A model generated the notes under the pieces. It saw only the letters and a program-made list of their open reading frames with translations, did not search any database and was not told where the DNA came from. A program made the translations under genes and the position numbers. Of a stretch of 64,000 bases of DNA, positions 40,733-48,709 are shown in pieces. Origin of the DNA: Halpernia sp048269545. GTDB lineage: Bacteria > Bacteroidota > Bacteroidia > Flavobacteriales > Weeksellaceae. Numbering within the stretch: position 1 is the stretch's first letter; each line of letters begins with the position of its first letter. Location: positions 62,001 through 126,000 of the forward strand of contig NZ_JBLXIJ010000006.1 of the NCBI RefSeq assembly GCF_048269545.1, written 5' to 3'.

Positions 40733-43218
40733 AAAAATTAATTTTACTTGTCATAATCCTCTTCTGTAGGAATACAAAAGCTTGTTCATGGTATGATCCA
40801 GATTTGGAGTACTTTAATCTTTTTACACAAAATTTAATTCCCAATAAAGCTTACGAACCATTTTTGCTCACTTATTCTAATGCGTTTTATGGCGCTGGAA
40901 ATTCTCAACTTCTCGATGAAAATATTCAGGAATGGCAAACTTTTTTTAAAAATGAATTGACTTATGACGAAACCAATGCTTTAGTTACAAAGATTGACAT
41001 TAAACATTTAAATAATTTAAAAGCTGGGAAATTAACTCATGATTTATTTAAAAAATTAGGCGTTGGTTTCTACACCAAAAACAAAGAAGCAATCGATTAT
41101 TTAATAGAAGCAAAATATTTGCAACCTTATATGCGCATTAGTTATGTGGAAGATGCAGATTCATTTTACCCAGCGGAACCGACAGATCCAAAGAATGCAA
41201 CAAAACTGAATTATTTAAAAACCAACGTTGCATTAAAAAGTTTATACAACGCTGCAAAAATTCCTGAAATTAAACTTCGTTATGCTTATCAAATCGTACG
41301 TTTTAATCATTACACAAGACATTTTGACGAAGCAGTGAAAGCTTTTAAAACTTATGTGGAACCTTACAAAAAAGACACGCCAATTTATTGGTACGCTTTA
41401 GACCAAAAAGCGGGCGCAGAAAGAGGTTTGCTTTTGATGAATGAGGCAAATTGGGATTTCTTCCAAGTTTTTATCCATTCTAAAAATAAAAAACAGAGTG
41501 CTTTTACCTCAATGAAAATAAGCAATGACAATGATTTTCAATCTTTATTACAACGTGCGGAAACAACAGAAGAAAAAAATATGGCGTATTTTCTTTTGGC
41601 TTATTCCAATTACAGTGATCCTGTTCCATTAATGGGAAAAATGCTGGATAATAATGCAGATTCGGATATTTTAAAAATTTTAGCATCAAGATCCATTAAT
41701 GAATTAGAGCGTTCTTATTTGCCAATTCGTATTGATTGTGACGATGATAAATGCAAAATGAAAGACAAACGTTTGCCAATTTACTTTGAAACTTATGGCA
41801 TTGGAATGGAAGATAAGAGTAAAAATTTCATCGCAGAATTATCTGCTTTCATTAAAAAAGCGCGTGCAAAATCGGATGATGCATTTTGGCAAATGACAGA
41901 TGCATATTTAAAATTTTTAAACAGAGATTATTCTGAAAGTCAAGAAATTTTGAGTAATATCAAAACAAATGATGTGCAATATTTAGCAGAAATTAAAAAA
42001 ATGAAAATGCTGAACGACATTGTTTCTCAACCAAAAATTGACGCTACATTTGAAAATAAAATGATGCAGAATTATGCGGACTTTTTTAATATTCCAAAAA
42101 TGAAAAATACAGAAACATATATGGATGAACCAGATACGGAATCTTTCATCCGAGATATTTTAGCAAATCGTTATTTTCTGCAAGGGGAAGATGCAAAATC
42201 TTTTCTGATGAATAATCAGTTATCAGATTTACAATATAATCCGAATTCTAAATTGGTGAAAGAAGTTGAAGATTTTTACAAAAAACCAAATAAAAATGAT
42301 TTCGAAAAATACATCGCTAAAAATCTGGACAATGTCGGAAATACAGAAGCTTTCTTTAATGTGATTTACGGAGATTTTGCAATGCGACAAGCTGACTTTG
42401 AAAAAGCTAAAAATTATTATGAGAAATCTAAAAATTTCAGTGGAATTCCACGTATTGTTTATGATTGGTCGGAAGATACGAGAACCGAAGCGCCTATAAA
42501 ATTTAAAAAAGATGAGTATGACGGATTTCACAATATTTCAAGCTTGGTTTTTGGGCATAATGTTTGGGAAAGTTTTGGAAGTCCAGAAAAGGTTTCTATG
42601 AAAGCCGCAAATACAAAAGATTTTCCTTTTATTAAAAACAAAATGAATAAATTAGAATTGTCTCAAATTGCAGTTCAGCTTAATTCTATCGCAAATGAAA
42701 ATTCTGAAAAGGGCGCAAAAGCAAACCAACTTATCGGGAATTTATTATACAACACGTCTGTTCTCGGTTATTACAGAGAGACTTTTACAATGGATATTAA
42801 TAATGAAAATGGACAAAAATTTCAGTTTTGGACTCCCGATAATAGCTTTCATTTTTATTATAAAAACTTCACAGACAGCAGTTTTATAGAACCTGATAAT
42901 TTTGATTTAATTATTAATTTTTACAAAAAGGCACTTTCTCTAAATAAAAATAAAGAGGAACAAGCCAGAATTTTATTTCAAATGGCAAGTGCGGAACAAG
43001 GTAAATATTACCAGTTTGAAAATTCAAATGAACCAATAAATTATGACGATCCGGAATGGTCTAAAAAAGAAGAATCTCTCCAAGCTAAGTTGAATAAGAT
43101 AAAAAACGCACAATTTAGAACCTATTTTGCTACTTTAAAAAAAGATTATGCAGAAACAAAAACAGTGAAAGATTTAAGAAGCAGTTGTCTTTACTTTAAA
43201 TATTATATGACGAAATAG
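40729..43218 (+). CDS. Large exported helical (TPR-like) protein of unknown function
   Basis: 829 residues with a signal peptide (LILLVIILFCRNTKA, then CSWYDPD). Most of the chain is helical with TPR-like pairs, for example RFNHYTRHFDEAVKAFKTYV, YGDFAMRQADFEKAKNYYEK and NFYKKALSLNKNKEEQARIL. It is coupled to the upstream lipoprotein gene (four-base overlap) and followed after three bases by a second small lipoprotein. It may form an outer-membrane scaffold or complex with them; no enzymatic motif is visible. Confidence 0.7.
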   Translation: MKKLILLVIILFCRNTKACSWYDPDLEYFNLFTQNLIPNKAYEPFLLTYSNAFYGAGNSQLLDENIQEWQTFFKNELTYDETNALVTKIDIKHLNNLKAGKLTHDLFKKLGVGFYTKNKEAIDYLIEAKYLQPYMRISYVEDADSFYPAEPTDPKNATKLNYLKTNVALKSLYNAAKIPEIKLRYAYQIVRFNHYTRHFDEAVKAFKTYVEPYKKDTPIYWYALDQKAGAERGLLLMNEANWDFFQVFIHSKNKKQSAFTSMKISNDNDFQSLLQRAETTEEKNMAYFLLAYSNYSDPVPLMGKMLDNNADSDILKILASRSINELERSYLPIRIDCDDDKCKMKDKRLPIYFETYGIGMEDKSKNFIAELSAFIKKARAKSDDAFWQMTDAYLKFLNRDYSESQEILSNIKTNDVQYLAEIKKMKMLNDIVSQPKIDATFENKMMQNYADFFNIPKMKNTETYMDEPDTESFIRDILANRYFLQGEDAKSFLMNNQLSDLQYNPNSKLVKEVEDFYKKPNKNDFEKYIAKNLDNVGNTEAFFNVIYGDFAMRQADFEKAKNYYEKSKNFSGIPRIVYDWSEDTRTEAPIKFKKDEYDGFHNISSLVFGHNVWESFGSPEKVSMKAANTKDFPFIKNKMNKLELSQIAVQLNSIANENSEKGAKANQLIGNLLYNTSVLGYYRETFTMDINNENGQKFQFWTPDNSFHFYYKNFTDSSFIEPDNFDLIINFYKKALSLNKNKEEQARILFQMASAEQGKYYQFENSNEPINYDDPEWSKKEESLQAKLNKIKNAQFRTYFATLKKDYAETKTVKDLRSSCLYFKYYMTK

Positions 43219-43221
43219 AAA

Positions 43222-43608
43222 ATGACAAAAAATATTATAATTCTCAGTTTATCAATAATTGCAATTTTAGGTTGTAGTAATTCTATAAATAATGTAAATG
43301 ATATTGACCCAAAACTTATTGGTTCTTGGAATGCGAAAATTACAAAAACACAAAATCCTATTTCTAAAACCTGGAAAATAAAAAGAAATTCTGATGGTAC
43401 TTTTAGTTCTGATGAAATTTTAAAAATTGCAAACCGCAGTCAAAATATAAAACGTTCAGGAAAATGGTGGACACAAAATGGAATTTATTACCTGCAAGAC
43501 GAGAGAAACAAAGACACTTTAACTTATAAATATTCAATATTAAATGCAGGAAAAGTAAAATTTAATTCTACAAAAGACAGTTTAGAATTTGTAGAAACCA
43601 AAGAATAA
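43222..43608 (+). CDS. Lipocalin-like small lipoprotein
   Basis: 128 residues, lipoprotein signal ILSLSIIAILGC (C18). The mature part reads LIGSWNAKITKTQ, KTWKIKRNSDGTFSSDEILK, SGKWWTQNGIYYLQDERNKD: a G-x-W start then alternating strands, as in lipocalin-like bacterial domains. Third gene of the 39761 operon; a terminator follows. Confidence 0.7.
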   Translation: MTKNIIILSLSIIAILGCSNSINNVNDIDPKLIGSWNAKITKTQNPISKTWKIKRNSDGTFSSDEILKIANRSQNIKRSGKWWTQNGIYYLQDERNKDTLTYKYSILNAGKVKFNSTKDSLEFVETKE

Positions 43609-43618
43609 ATTCTAAAAA

Positions 43619-43651
43619 AAAGATGTTTCATTTTGTTGAAACATCTTTTTT
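43619..43651. terminator. Bidirectional terminator between convergent genes
   Basis: AAAGATGTTTCA pairs with TGAAACATCTTT, with A runs before and T runs after, between the 43222 lipoprotein gene and the T9SS protease gene. Confidence 0.85.
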
Positions 43652-43673
43652 TATTTTAAACTTAAGTAGAAGA

Positions 43674-45905
43674 TTATTCCTTTATAAATTTAGATTCTGT
43701 AGTTTTTCCGTTATCATCAATTGTAATAACATAAATTCCTTTTGTTAAAGAACTAACTCTTACTTGGTTATTATTTAAAACTCCAGAAGAAACCAATTTC
43801 CCTGATAAATCATAAATTTTATAAGCAGATTTTGAAGAAATATTTTTCACAAAAAGAATCTCTTTTGTTGGATTTGGATAAATTTGAAGTTTTAATTTTT
43901 CCGCTTCTGAAGTTGCTAAAGGCGCAGTTAAAGTCACTTTATTTACGGCATAGAAAACATTTCCGATAGCAGAAACTCTTACATAAGGAGTAGAAGCACC
44001 AAGTGAAGCAGGAAAAATAACGCTTGCAGAACCATTATTTGCAGTGGAATTACTTAGAACACTCCAAGTTGCTCCATTATCATTCGTATAATCTATCATA
44101 ACATTTGCTACATTGTAAGGCGAAGCTGTAGTTCCAGAAACCACCCAACTAATTGCAACAGGAGAACCTGCAGGACCAGAAGCAGTATTAACTGTGAAAG
44201 CAGAAGCAGAACCGACCACAATTTTTTGCTCTTCGTAAGCTGTTTGTGCTTGACCGCCAATTTTATTATCACGAACTGTTACACGGAAATTAGTAGTTCT
44301 AGATTTTGTGGAAGCTGCTTCGAAGTCAGCTGTGTTTTTAACGCTTCCGCCTAAAACTGTAGATAATTTAGGAAAATATCTTGTGGGACTAGTTGTTGGT
44401 GACCAAGAACGGAAACTTGCACCTGAAGATGTCGTTCCAATATTTGATTTTGTAACACCATTTGCTAATTTACTTGGATCCACTTCTTCCCAACAGTAAG
44501 TTAAAGGATCAGAGTCTGGATCTGTTGCAATGGCAGTCAAAACAAAAGGAGTGCTTTTAGGGATAGTAAAAGTTACAGGCATTGCTTGAATAACAGGAGG
44601 ATTATTTGTAATATTAGTTTCTTCATCTACAGAAGTTGTAGCAAGAACTGCTTGAACTTGATCAATACTTACACTGTGGAAATAAGGATCCGAATGTTCT
44701 TGTAAATCTGTACTTGCTCCCGTTATTCCTGCATAACCCATAATTGTAGAACCTGAACCTGGTTCAACTTCTTTATTTAGAAATTGTTCATAAAAACTAT
44801 AAGTATGACTATCTCCTAATTGATGTCCCATTTCATGAGCAACATAATCTATATCAAATGTATCTCCTGATGGATTAGAATTAGCAGGGGATGTAATACC
44901 ACTTCCTTTATAATTATCTGGAGCAATATATGCATAACCACAACCACCATCTGAAGCACTATAAGAGGTAAAAGAAACATCATCGCTTCCTATACAACCG
45001 ATACAACCTGCATTTCCTCCACCTCCTGTTGCACCAAAAAGGTGGCCTATATCAAAATCTACATCATTTACTCCGTAACTTCCACTATGTAAAACATTCA
45101 TTAATTCATAATTCCAGTTACACATTTTAGAAGAAGGACTGTAAGGATCTGAGTTTGCATTTGTGAAAATAATATTTTGTGCATTTATCATGTTTAAGTG
45201 CAAACTAAATTCTTGTTCAAAAACACCATTCACTCTTGTCATGGTCGCATTCATTTGAGTAAGAGCACCAGTTTTACCACCAAAATATGCGGTGTATTCT
45301 CCTGTTACAGAAAGCGCTAATCTTAAAGTACGATATTTTTTATCGCTAGATTTTCCTAAAGTAGATTTTTTATCTACCAATTTTTGAATTCTAGCGATTG
45401 AAAGTGAATCTTCTTTCGTATTGCAAACAAATGCAGATCCATTTTTTGAACTTTTAGAATGAAGTGCATATATCGATTTATCAAATGAAGCTGGCTCAAT
45501 AAATTCATATTTGCCGCCACTAATAATCATCGACTGAAAATCATTTGGCGCCACACTAAATCTTATATATTTTGTGGGATCATCAATTCCAGTTCCAACA
45601 TAAGAGCCCAATTTATATTGTTCTTCTAACGCTTCATCCATTACTGGGAAACTATATACAGCAAATCTCTCTATTTTTCCTTCTGCTGTTGGAATTTCTA
45701 TGGTAACAGATTTTGCATTTTTCCCCATTTTATTAGTAGAAATAAGTTGGGTACGAATTTTATTGATATCTAATTTGTAATATGCATAATTTTTATTTTG
45801 CTTTGAAAATGTTGAAATACCTTCTGTTTTCGTCCATTGTGCATTGACACAAAAAGAAAATAAAACGGAAAATATAATTGTAAAAGTTGTAAAGAATTTC
45901 TTCAT
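43674..45905 (-). CDS. Secreted reprolysin-type zinc metalloprotease with T9SS sorting domain
   Basis: 743 residues. Signal peptide (FFTTFTIIFSVLFSFCVNA), then a propeptide (about 25-185). The catalytic domain has VAHEMGHQLGDSHTY, giving HExxHxxGxxH, the zinc site of metzincins, and GSTIMGYAG supplies the Met-turn. Beta-sandwich regions follow. The last ~75 residues (IYPNPTKEILFVKNIS, YDLSGKLVSSG, KGIYVITI, KFIKE) are a type A T9SS sorting domain. It should be secreted across the outer membrane. Single gene. Confidence 0.92.
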   Translation of the reverse strand: MKKFFTTFTIIFSVLFSFCVNAQWTKTEGISTFSKQNKNYAYYKLDINKIRTQLISTNKMGKNAKSVTIEIPTAEGKIERFAVYSFPVMDEALEEQYKLGSYVGTGIDDPTKYIRFSVAPNDFQSMIISGGKYEFIEPASFDKSIYALHSKSSKNGSAFVCNTKEDSLSIARIQKLVDKKSTLGKSSDKKYRTLRLALSVTGEYTAYFGGKTGALTQMNATMTRVNGVFEQEFSLHLNMINAQNIIFTNANSDPYSPSSKMCNWNYELMNVLHSGSYGVNDVDFDIGHLFGATGGGGNAGCIGCIGSDDVSFTSYSASDGGCGYAYIAPDNYKGSGITSPANSNPSGDTFDIDYVAHEMGHQLGDSHTYSFYEQFLNKEVEPGSGSTIMGYAGITGASTDLQEHSDPYFHSVSIDQVQAVLATTSVDEETNITNNPPVIQAMPVTFTIPKSTPFVLTAIATDPDSDPLTYCWEEVDPSKLANGVTKSNIGTTSSGASFRSWSPTTSPTRYFPKLSTVLGGSVKNTADFEAASTKSRTTNFRVTVRDNKIGGQAQTAYEEQKIVVGSASAFTVNTASGPAGSPVAISWVVSGTTASPYNVANVMIDYTNDNGATWSVLSNSTANNGSASVIFPASLGASTPYVRVSAIGNVFYAVNKVTLTAPLATSEAEKLKLQIYPNPTKEILFVKNISSKSAYKIYDLSGKLVSSGVLNNNQVRVSSLTKGIYVITIDDNGKTTESKFIKE

Positions 45906-46051
45906 GATATATATTTTGACCGACGAAAATAAATAATTTTTATGAATTAAAGGCTATAAAATTGAAAAACAAACCTAATATATAATTACGAGATCTTCTA
46001 AGTTTTAGTTTATTGAAAAAATTTTAATTTAAAATATATTTAAAAAAAATT

Positions 46052-46879
46052 TTAATTTTCAAAATAATTAAGTTTTTTATCTCGCTCAATAATATTATTA
46101 TTGTCTCGGATATATTTTTGGTAACGTTTAGTTTGTTCTGTGATTTGGTCTTTAGAAGTAATTCTAACACCCATCAATTGTATTTTTTCTTCTGGTTTAT
46201 AAACAAAATTTTCTCTTATTTCGTGATACGGATCTTTGTAAAAATCTAATTTTATTCTATCTAAGGATTCTCGATTAATTAATATAGGTTTTTTATCCAT
46301 TGTAGTTTCTAAAAAATCTATAGTGTTGTAAGTAGATTTTAATTGGTAGCTTTTTATTAATTTAAATAAAAATTGATTTTCAGAATCAGAAATTTCAAAT
46401 ATTAAACCAGGAAGTCCGCGGAATTTGTACGGTCCTTCGTTAATGGGGATTTCCTGATTAAACCAAGCGATCCATTTTCTACCTCCAAAATCTGTAGTTG
46501 CCTTTTGCAGATTATATTGTCCCACTTTTTTAGTTTCTGAGGAAAGTTTCCAGTTTATTTTATCGGTTGTGGAATATTTAAAGTAATCGTTTAAAAATTC
46601 AAAATTGAGATTTTCGTTAGAATTTTTTTTTCTAATAATTGCAGGCGTATCATTCCAGAGAAAATTTTTATAATCGTGAAGTTTATTTAAAGAATCATTT
46701 TCGGCATAAGCGTAATCATAAAATTTCACATCTTGTGGATTGATGTCTAAAACCATATTTGCTTTTTCATATTTTGCGGAAGCGGAATCTGTTTTAAATT
46801 GATATTGGTAAATAAAACGGTGGGTTTGTGAGGAAACTGAAATGCTTATTAAAAAAATAAAGAAGAAAACGTTTTTCAT
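46052..46879 (-). CDS. GLPGLI-family protein
   Basis: 275 residues from MKNVFFFIFLISISVSSQ; an ATG nine codons upstream would precede the signal peptide with an odd extension. Hallmark: GRKWIAWFNQEIPINEGPYK then FRGLPGLIFEISD. The N-terminal half resembles the 15876 protein (HRFIYQYQFKTDS against HRFVYQLKFKIDS). It has its own spacing from the upstream repeat of the rpsJ terminator and no visible promoter. Confidence 0.87.
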   Translation of the reverse strand: MKNVFFFIFLISISVSSQTHRFIYQYQFKTDSASAKYEKANMVLDINPQDVKFYDYAYAENDSLNKLHDYKNFLWNDTPAIIRKKNSNENLNFEFLNDYFKYSTTDKINWKLSSETKKVGQYNLQKATTDFGGRKWIAWFNQEIPINEGPYKFRGLPGLIFEISDSENQFLFKLIKSYQLKSTYNTIDFLETTMDKKPILINRESLDRIKLDFYKDPYHEIRENFVYKPEEKIQLMGVRITSKDQITEQTKRYQKYIRDNNNIIERDKKLNYFEN

Positions 46880-46920
46880 TAATAAATTTTTGATAAAAAT
46901 AAACATTTTCTTGGAAACAC

Positions 46921-46955
46921 AAATCTTGACAGGTTTTAAAACCTTGAAGGTTTGG
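46921..46955. repeat. Imperfect palindrome of the AAACCTTCAAGG type
   Basis: CAAATCTTGACAGGTTTT and AAAACCTTGAAGGTTTG are imperfect inverted copies. Sequences of this kind are scattered through many Bacteroidota genomes. It lies between the 46052 gene and the terminator duplicate. Confidence 0.55.
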
Positions 46956-46958
46956 AAA

Positions 46959-47040
46959 AATAAAAATCCCTAATCTTTCGAAAAGGGATTTTATATAAGT
47001 TTTGATTGTTTGCCGAAGCAAATTCATCTTAATTTAATTT
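46959..47040 (-). repeat. Duplicate of the rpsJ 3' end and terminator
   Basis: Closely similar to 48312-48400 in the same orientation: AAAATCCC..GGGATTTT terminator arms, ATATAAGTTTT, then TTTGCCGAAGCAAA, which is itself a small hairpin. It starts right after the stop of the frameshifted GLPGLI gene and also works as its terminator. Confidence 0.8.
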
Positions 47041-47894
47041 TTATTCCAACTCAATTGGATTGTACGGAGAGGCTTGTAACCTTCCGGTAATTTCGCTACC
47101 ATCTGGATTATAAGCTTTCCCAGAATAAAAACCCGGATTATCATTATAAGATTGAATAATTTTTCTAAACTGCTCTCTTGAAACTTTCAAAATATTATCT
47201 TCAGTTCGGGTATAAATATTTTCCTTTTTTTTATCAATTCCAATCAAAGTAAAATCATATTCATTTTTAGAATCTGAAATTTCCATGATAAGACCTGGAA
47301 GACCACCAAAAACATAAGGTCCATTTATTATCGGCAATTTTTTGGCATACCAAGCTGTATATGTTCTACCTTTAAAAACGGCTTCCGCTTCTCCACAATC
47401 ATAACCTAAAATATTTTTTTTCCTTCTTTTAGTTTCCAATTAAAAACTGGGTTTTGAATTTCGTATTGATAAGTTTTTCTCGCCCAATCTTGGATAAATA
47501 TATTTTTATCCTTGAAATCTTTTACAACTATTGTTTCCCATTGTGTTTTCAATTTTAAAAGTACATCAAATTCATCTGCATTTATTGTGGATTGGTGACT
47601 TTGCTTCTCAATTACTGAATCTCTCTGCAACTGAATAACATCTATAAATTTGGAATAATTTTCACCAATCTGAAGTATTCCAATGGCTACCGTTTTGTTA
47701 TCTGGAACTTTTGGATTTTTAACAAAACTTATTTTGTAGTAAAAATTTTGGTTTGCCACGCCTAATGATTCTGATTTGAAAGTCTCTGATTTAAATTTAA
47801 AATTGGGTGGATAAGAAATGGTTTGTCCAATCACATTAGAAAGAACAAAAAATGTTAAGGTTAATATAAGAATTTTTATGGTAAAATTTTTCAT
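47041..47894 (-). pseudogene. GLPGLI-family protein, frameshifted at an A8 run
   Basis: The N-terminal part (from 47894; signal peptide IKILILTLTFFVLSNVIGQ) reads to NWKLKEGKKIF and stops at 47406. The C-terminal part continues in another frame with NILGYDCGEAEAVFKGRTYT, AWYAKKLPIINGPY and FGGLPGLIMEISD to 47041. Adding one A to the run of eight A (coding strand, 47421-47414) joins them into a 284-residue protein, the normal size for the family. Either a read error or a real slippage or phase-variable site. It follows the 47919 peptide gene by 24 bases. Confidence 0.8.
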
Positions 47895-47918
47895 GTATAG
47901 AATGTATAAAACTACTAA

Positions 47919-48197
47919 TTAAGGAGGAGTTAATGCAGCGTTGCATTTAATCGCACTCCATTTAACCGCATCGGCTTCAAGTTCTTTACTAGTTGAATAA
48001 TCATTTGAATTTAAATAAAAAACAATCCCACATTCTGAGGTAATCTTCACTAAATTTATATCTGGTGGCGAAACAACTAAATTTAAAAGCGAATTCATTT
48101 TTTCATTTTTAAAATTAAGTTCGTGTGATTGTTTAGTACTTTTAGCACTCATCATTCCAGCAATTCCTAGAGTAGCAATAAGTAATAATTTTTTCAT
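47919..48197 (-). CDS. Secreted C-x28-C peptide, copy 2
   Basis: 92 residues. Signal peptide MKKLLLIATLGIAGMMSA. The mature part contains exactly two Cys, C56 and C85, 28 residues apart, with Tyr61 five residues after the first Cys, the same spacing as in the 38151 peptide. It has a Pro-rich turn (SPPDIN) and ends NAALTPP. No family was recognised. Downstream is the frameshifted GLPGLI gene. Confidence 0.75.
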   Translation of the reverse strand: MKKLLLIATLGIAGMMSAKSTKQSHELNFKNEKMNSLLNLVVSPPDINLVKITSECGIVFYLNSNDYSTSKELEADAVKWSAIKCNAALTPP

Positions 48198-48290
48198 AAC
48201 ATATATTTTTAATTGTTAATATGTTACGAAACTAAAACTAAAACTAAAACTAAAACTATGCAAGTTATTTTTGAAAATTTAACTAGAAGA
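48198..48290 (-). promoter_or_regulatory. Shared leader with hexamer array and start-codon hairpin, copy 3
   Basis: AAATAACTTGCATAG, four AGTTTT-type hexamers plus a partial one, TTTCG, then TAACATAT (48226-48219) pairing with ATATGTTA (48204-48197). The stem differs from copies 1 and 2 on both arms yet still pairs perfectly and again ends on the A of the ATG. Confidence 0.75.
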
Positions 48291-48311
48291 ATGTAATTTA
48301 GAATTATTTAA

Positions 48312-48400
48312 AATAAAAAAATCCCTAATCTTAAAGAAAAGGGATTTTATAATATAAGTTTTAATTATTTGCCGAAGCAAAAATCATCATACTTTAATTT
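48312..48400 (-). terminator. rpsJ 3' end and terminator (original copy of the duplicate)
   Basis: After the rpsJ stop codon comes TTTGCTTCGGCAAA, a short hairpin, then AAAATCCC and GGGATTTT arms with a T-rich tail. It ends the str operon. The same arrangement recurs at 46959-47040. Confidence 0.8.
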
Positions 48401-48692
48401 CTACATCAACTCCAGAAGGCAATTCTAATTTCATTAATGCATCTACAGTTTTTGAAGAAGATGAATAAATATCCATCAATCTTTTATGAGCAGATAATTG
48501 AAATTGTTCTCTTGCTTTTTTGTTTACGTGCGGAGATTTCAATACTGTGAAGATTCTCTTGTTTGTTGGTAAAGGAATTGGTCCATTTACAACTGCACCT
48601 GTAGCTTTTACAGTTCTCACGATTTTCTCAGCAGATTTATCTACTAAATTGTAATCGTAAGATTTTAATTTTATTCTTATTCTTTGTGACAT
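48387..48692 (-). CDS. rpsJ: 30S ribosomal protein S10
   Basis: 101 residues: MSQRIRIKLKSYDYNLVDKS, GAVVNGPIPLPTNKRIFTVL and SPHVNKKAREQFQLSAHKRL. It is the last gene of rpsL-rpsG-fusA-rpsJ. In many Bacteroidota it is followed directly by rplC; here a 12-kb island intervenes. There is no tuf gene between fusA and rpsJ. Confidence 0.97.
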   Translation of the reverse strand: MSQRIRIKLKSYDYNLVDKSAEKIVRTVKATGAVVNGPIPLPTNKRIFTVLKSPHVNKKAREQFQLSAHKRLMDIYSSSSKTVDALMKLELPSGVDVEIKV

Positions 48693-48709
48693 TTTAATTT
48701 ATTTAGAGA

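Noticed and set aside
46794..47027. Open frame across the duplicated rpsJ terminator
   Set aside because: It reads through hairpins and repeats and overlaps the start of the GLPGLI gene.
36353..48386. Possible prophage or integrative element
   Set aside because: No integrase, transposase, tRNA target or phage genes; only direct repeats around two modules.
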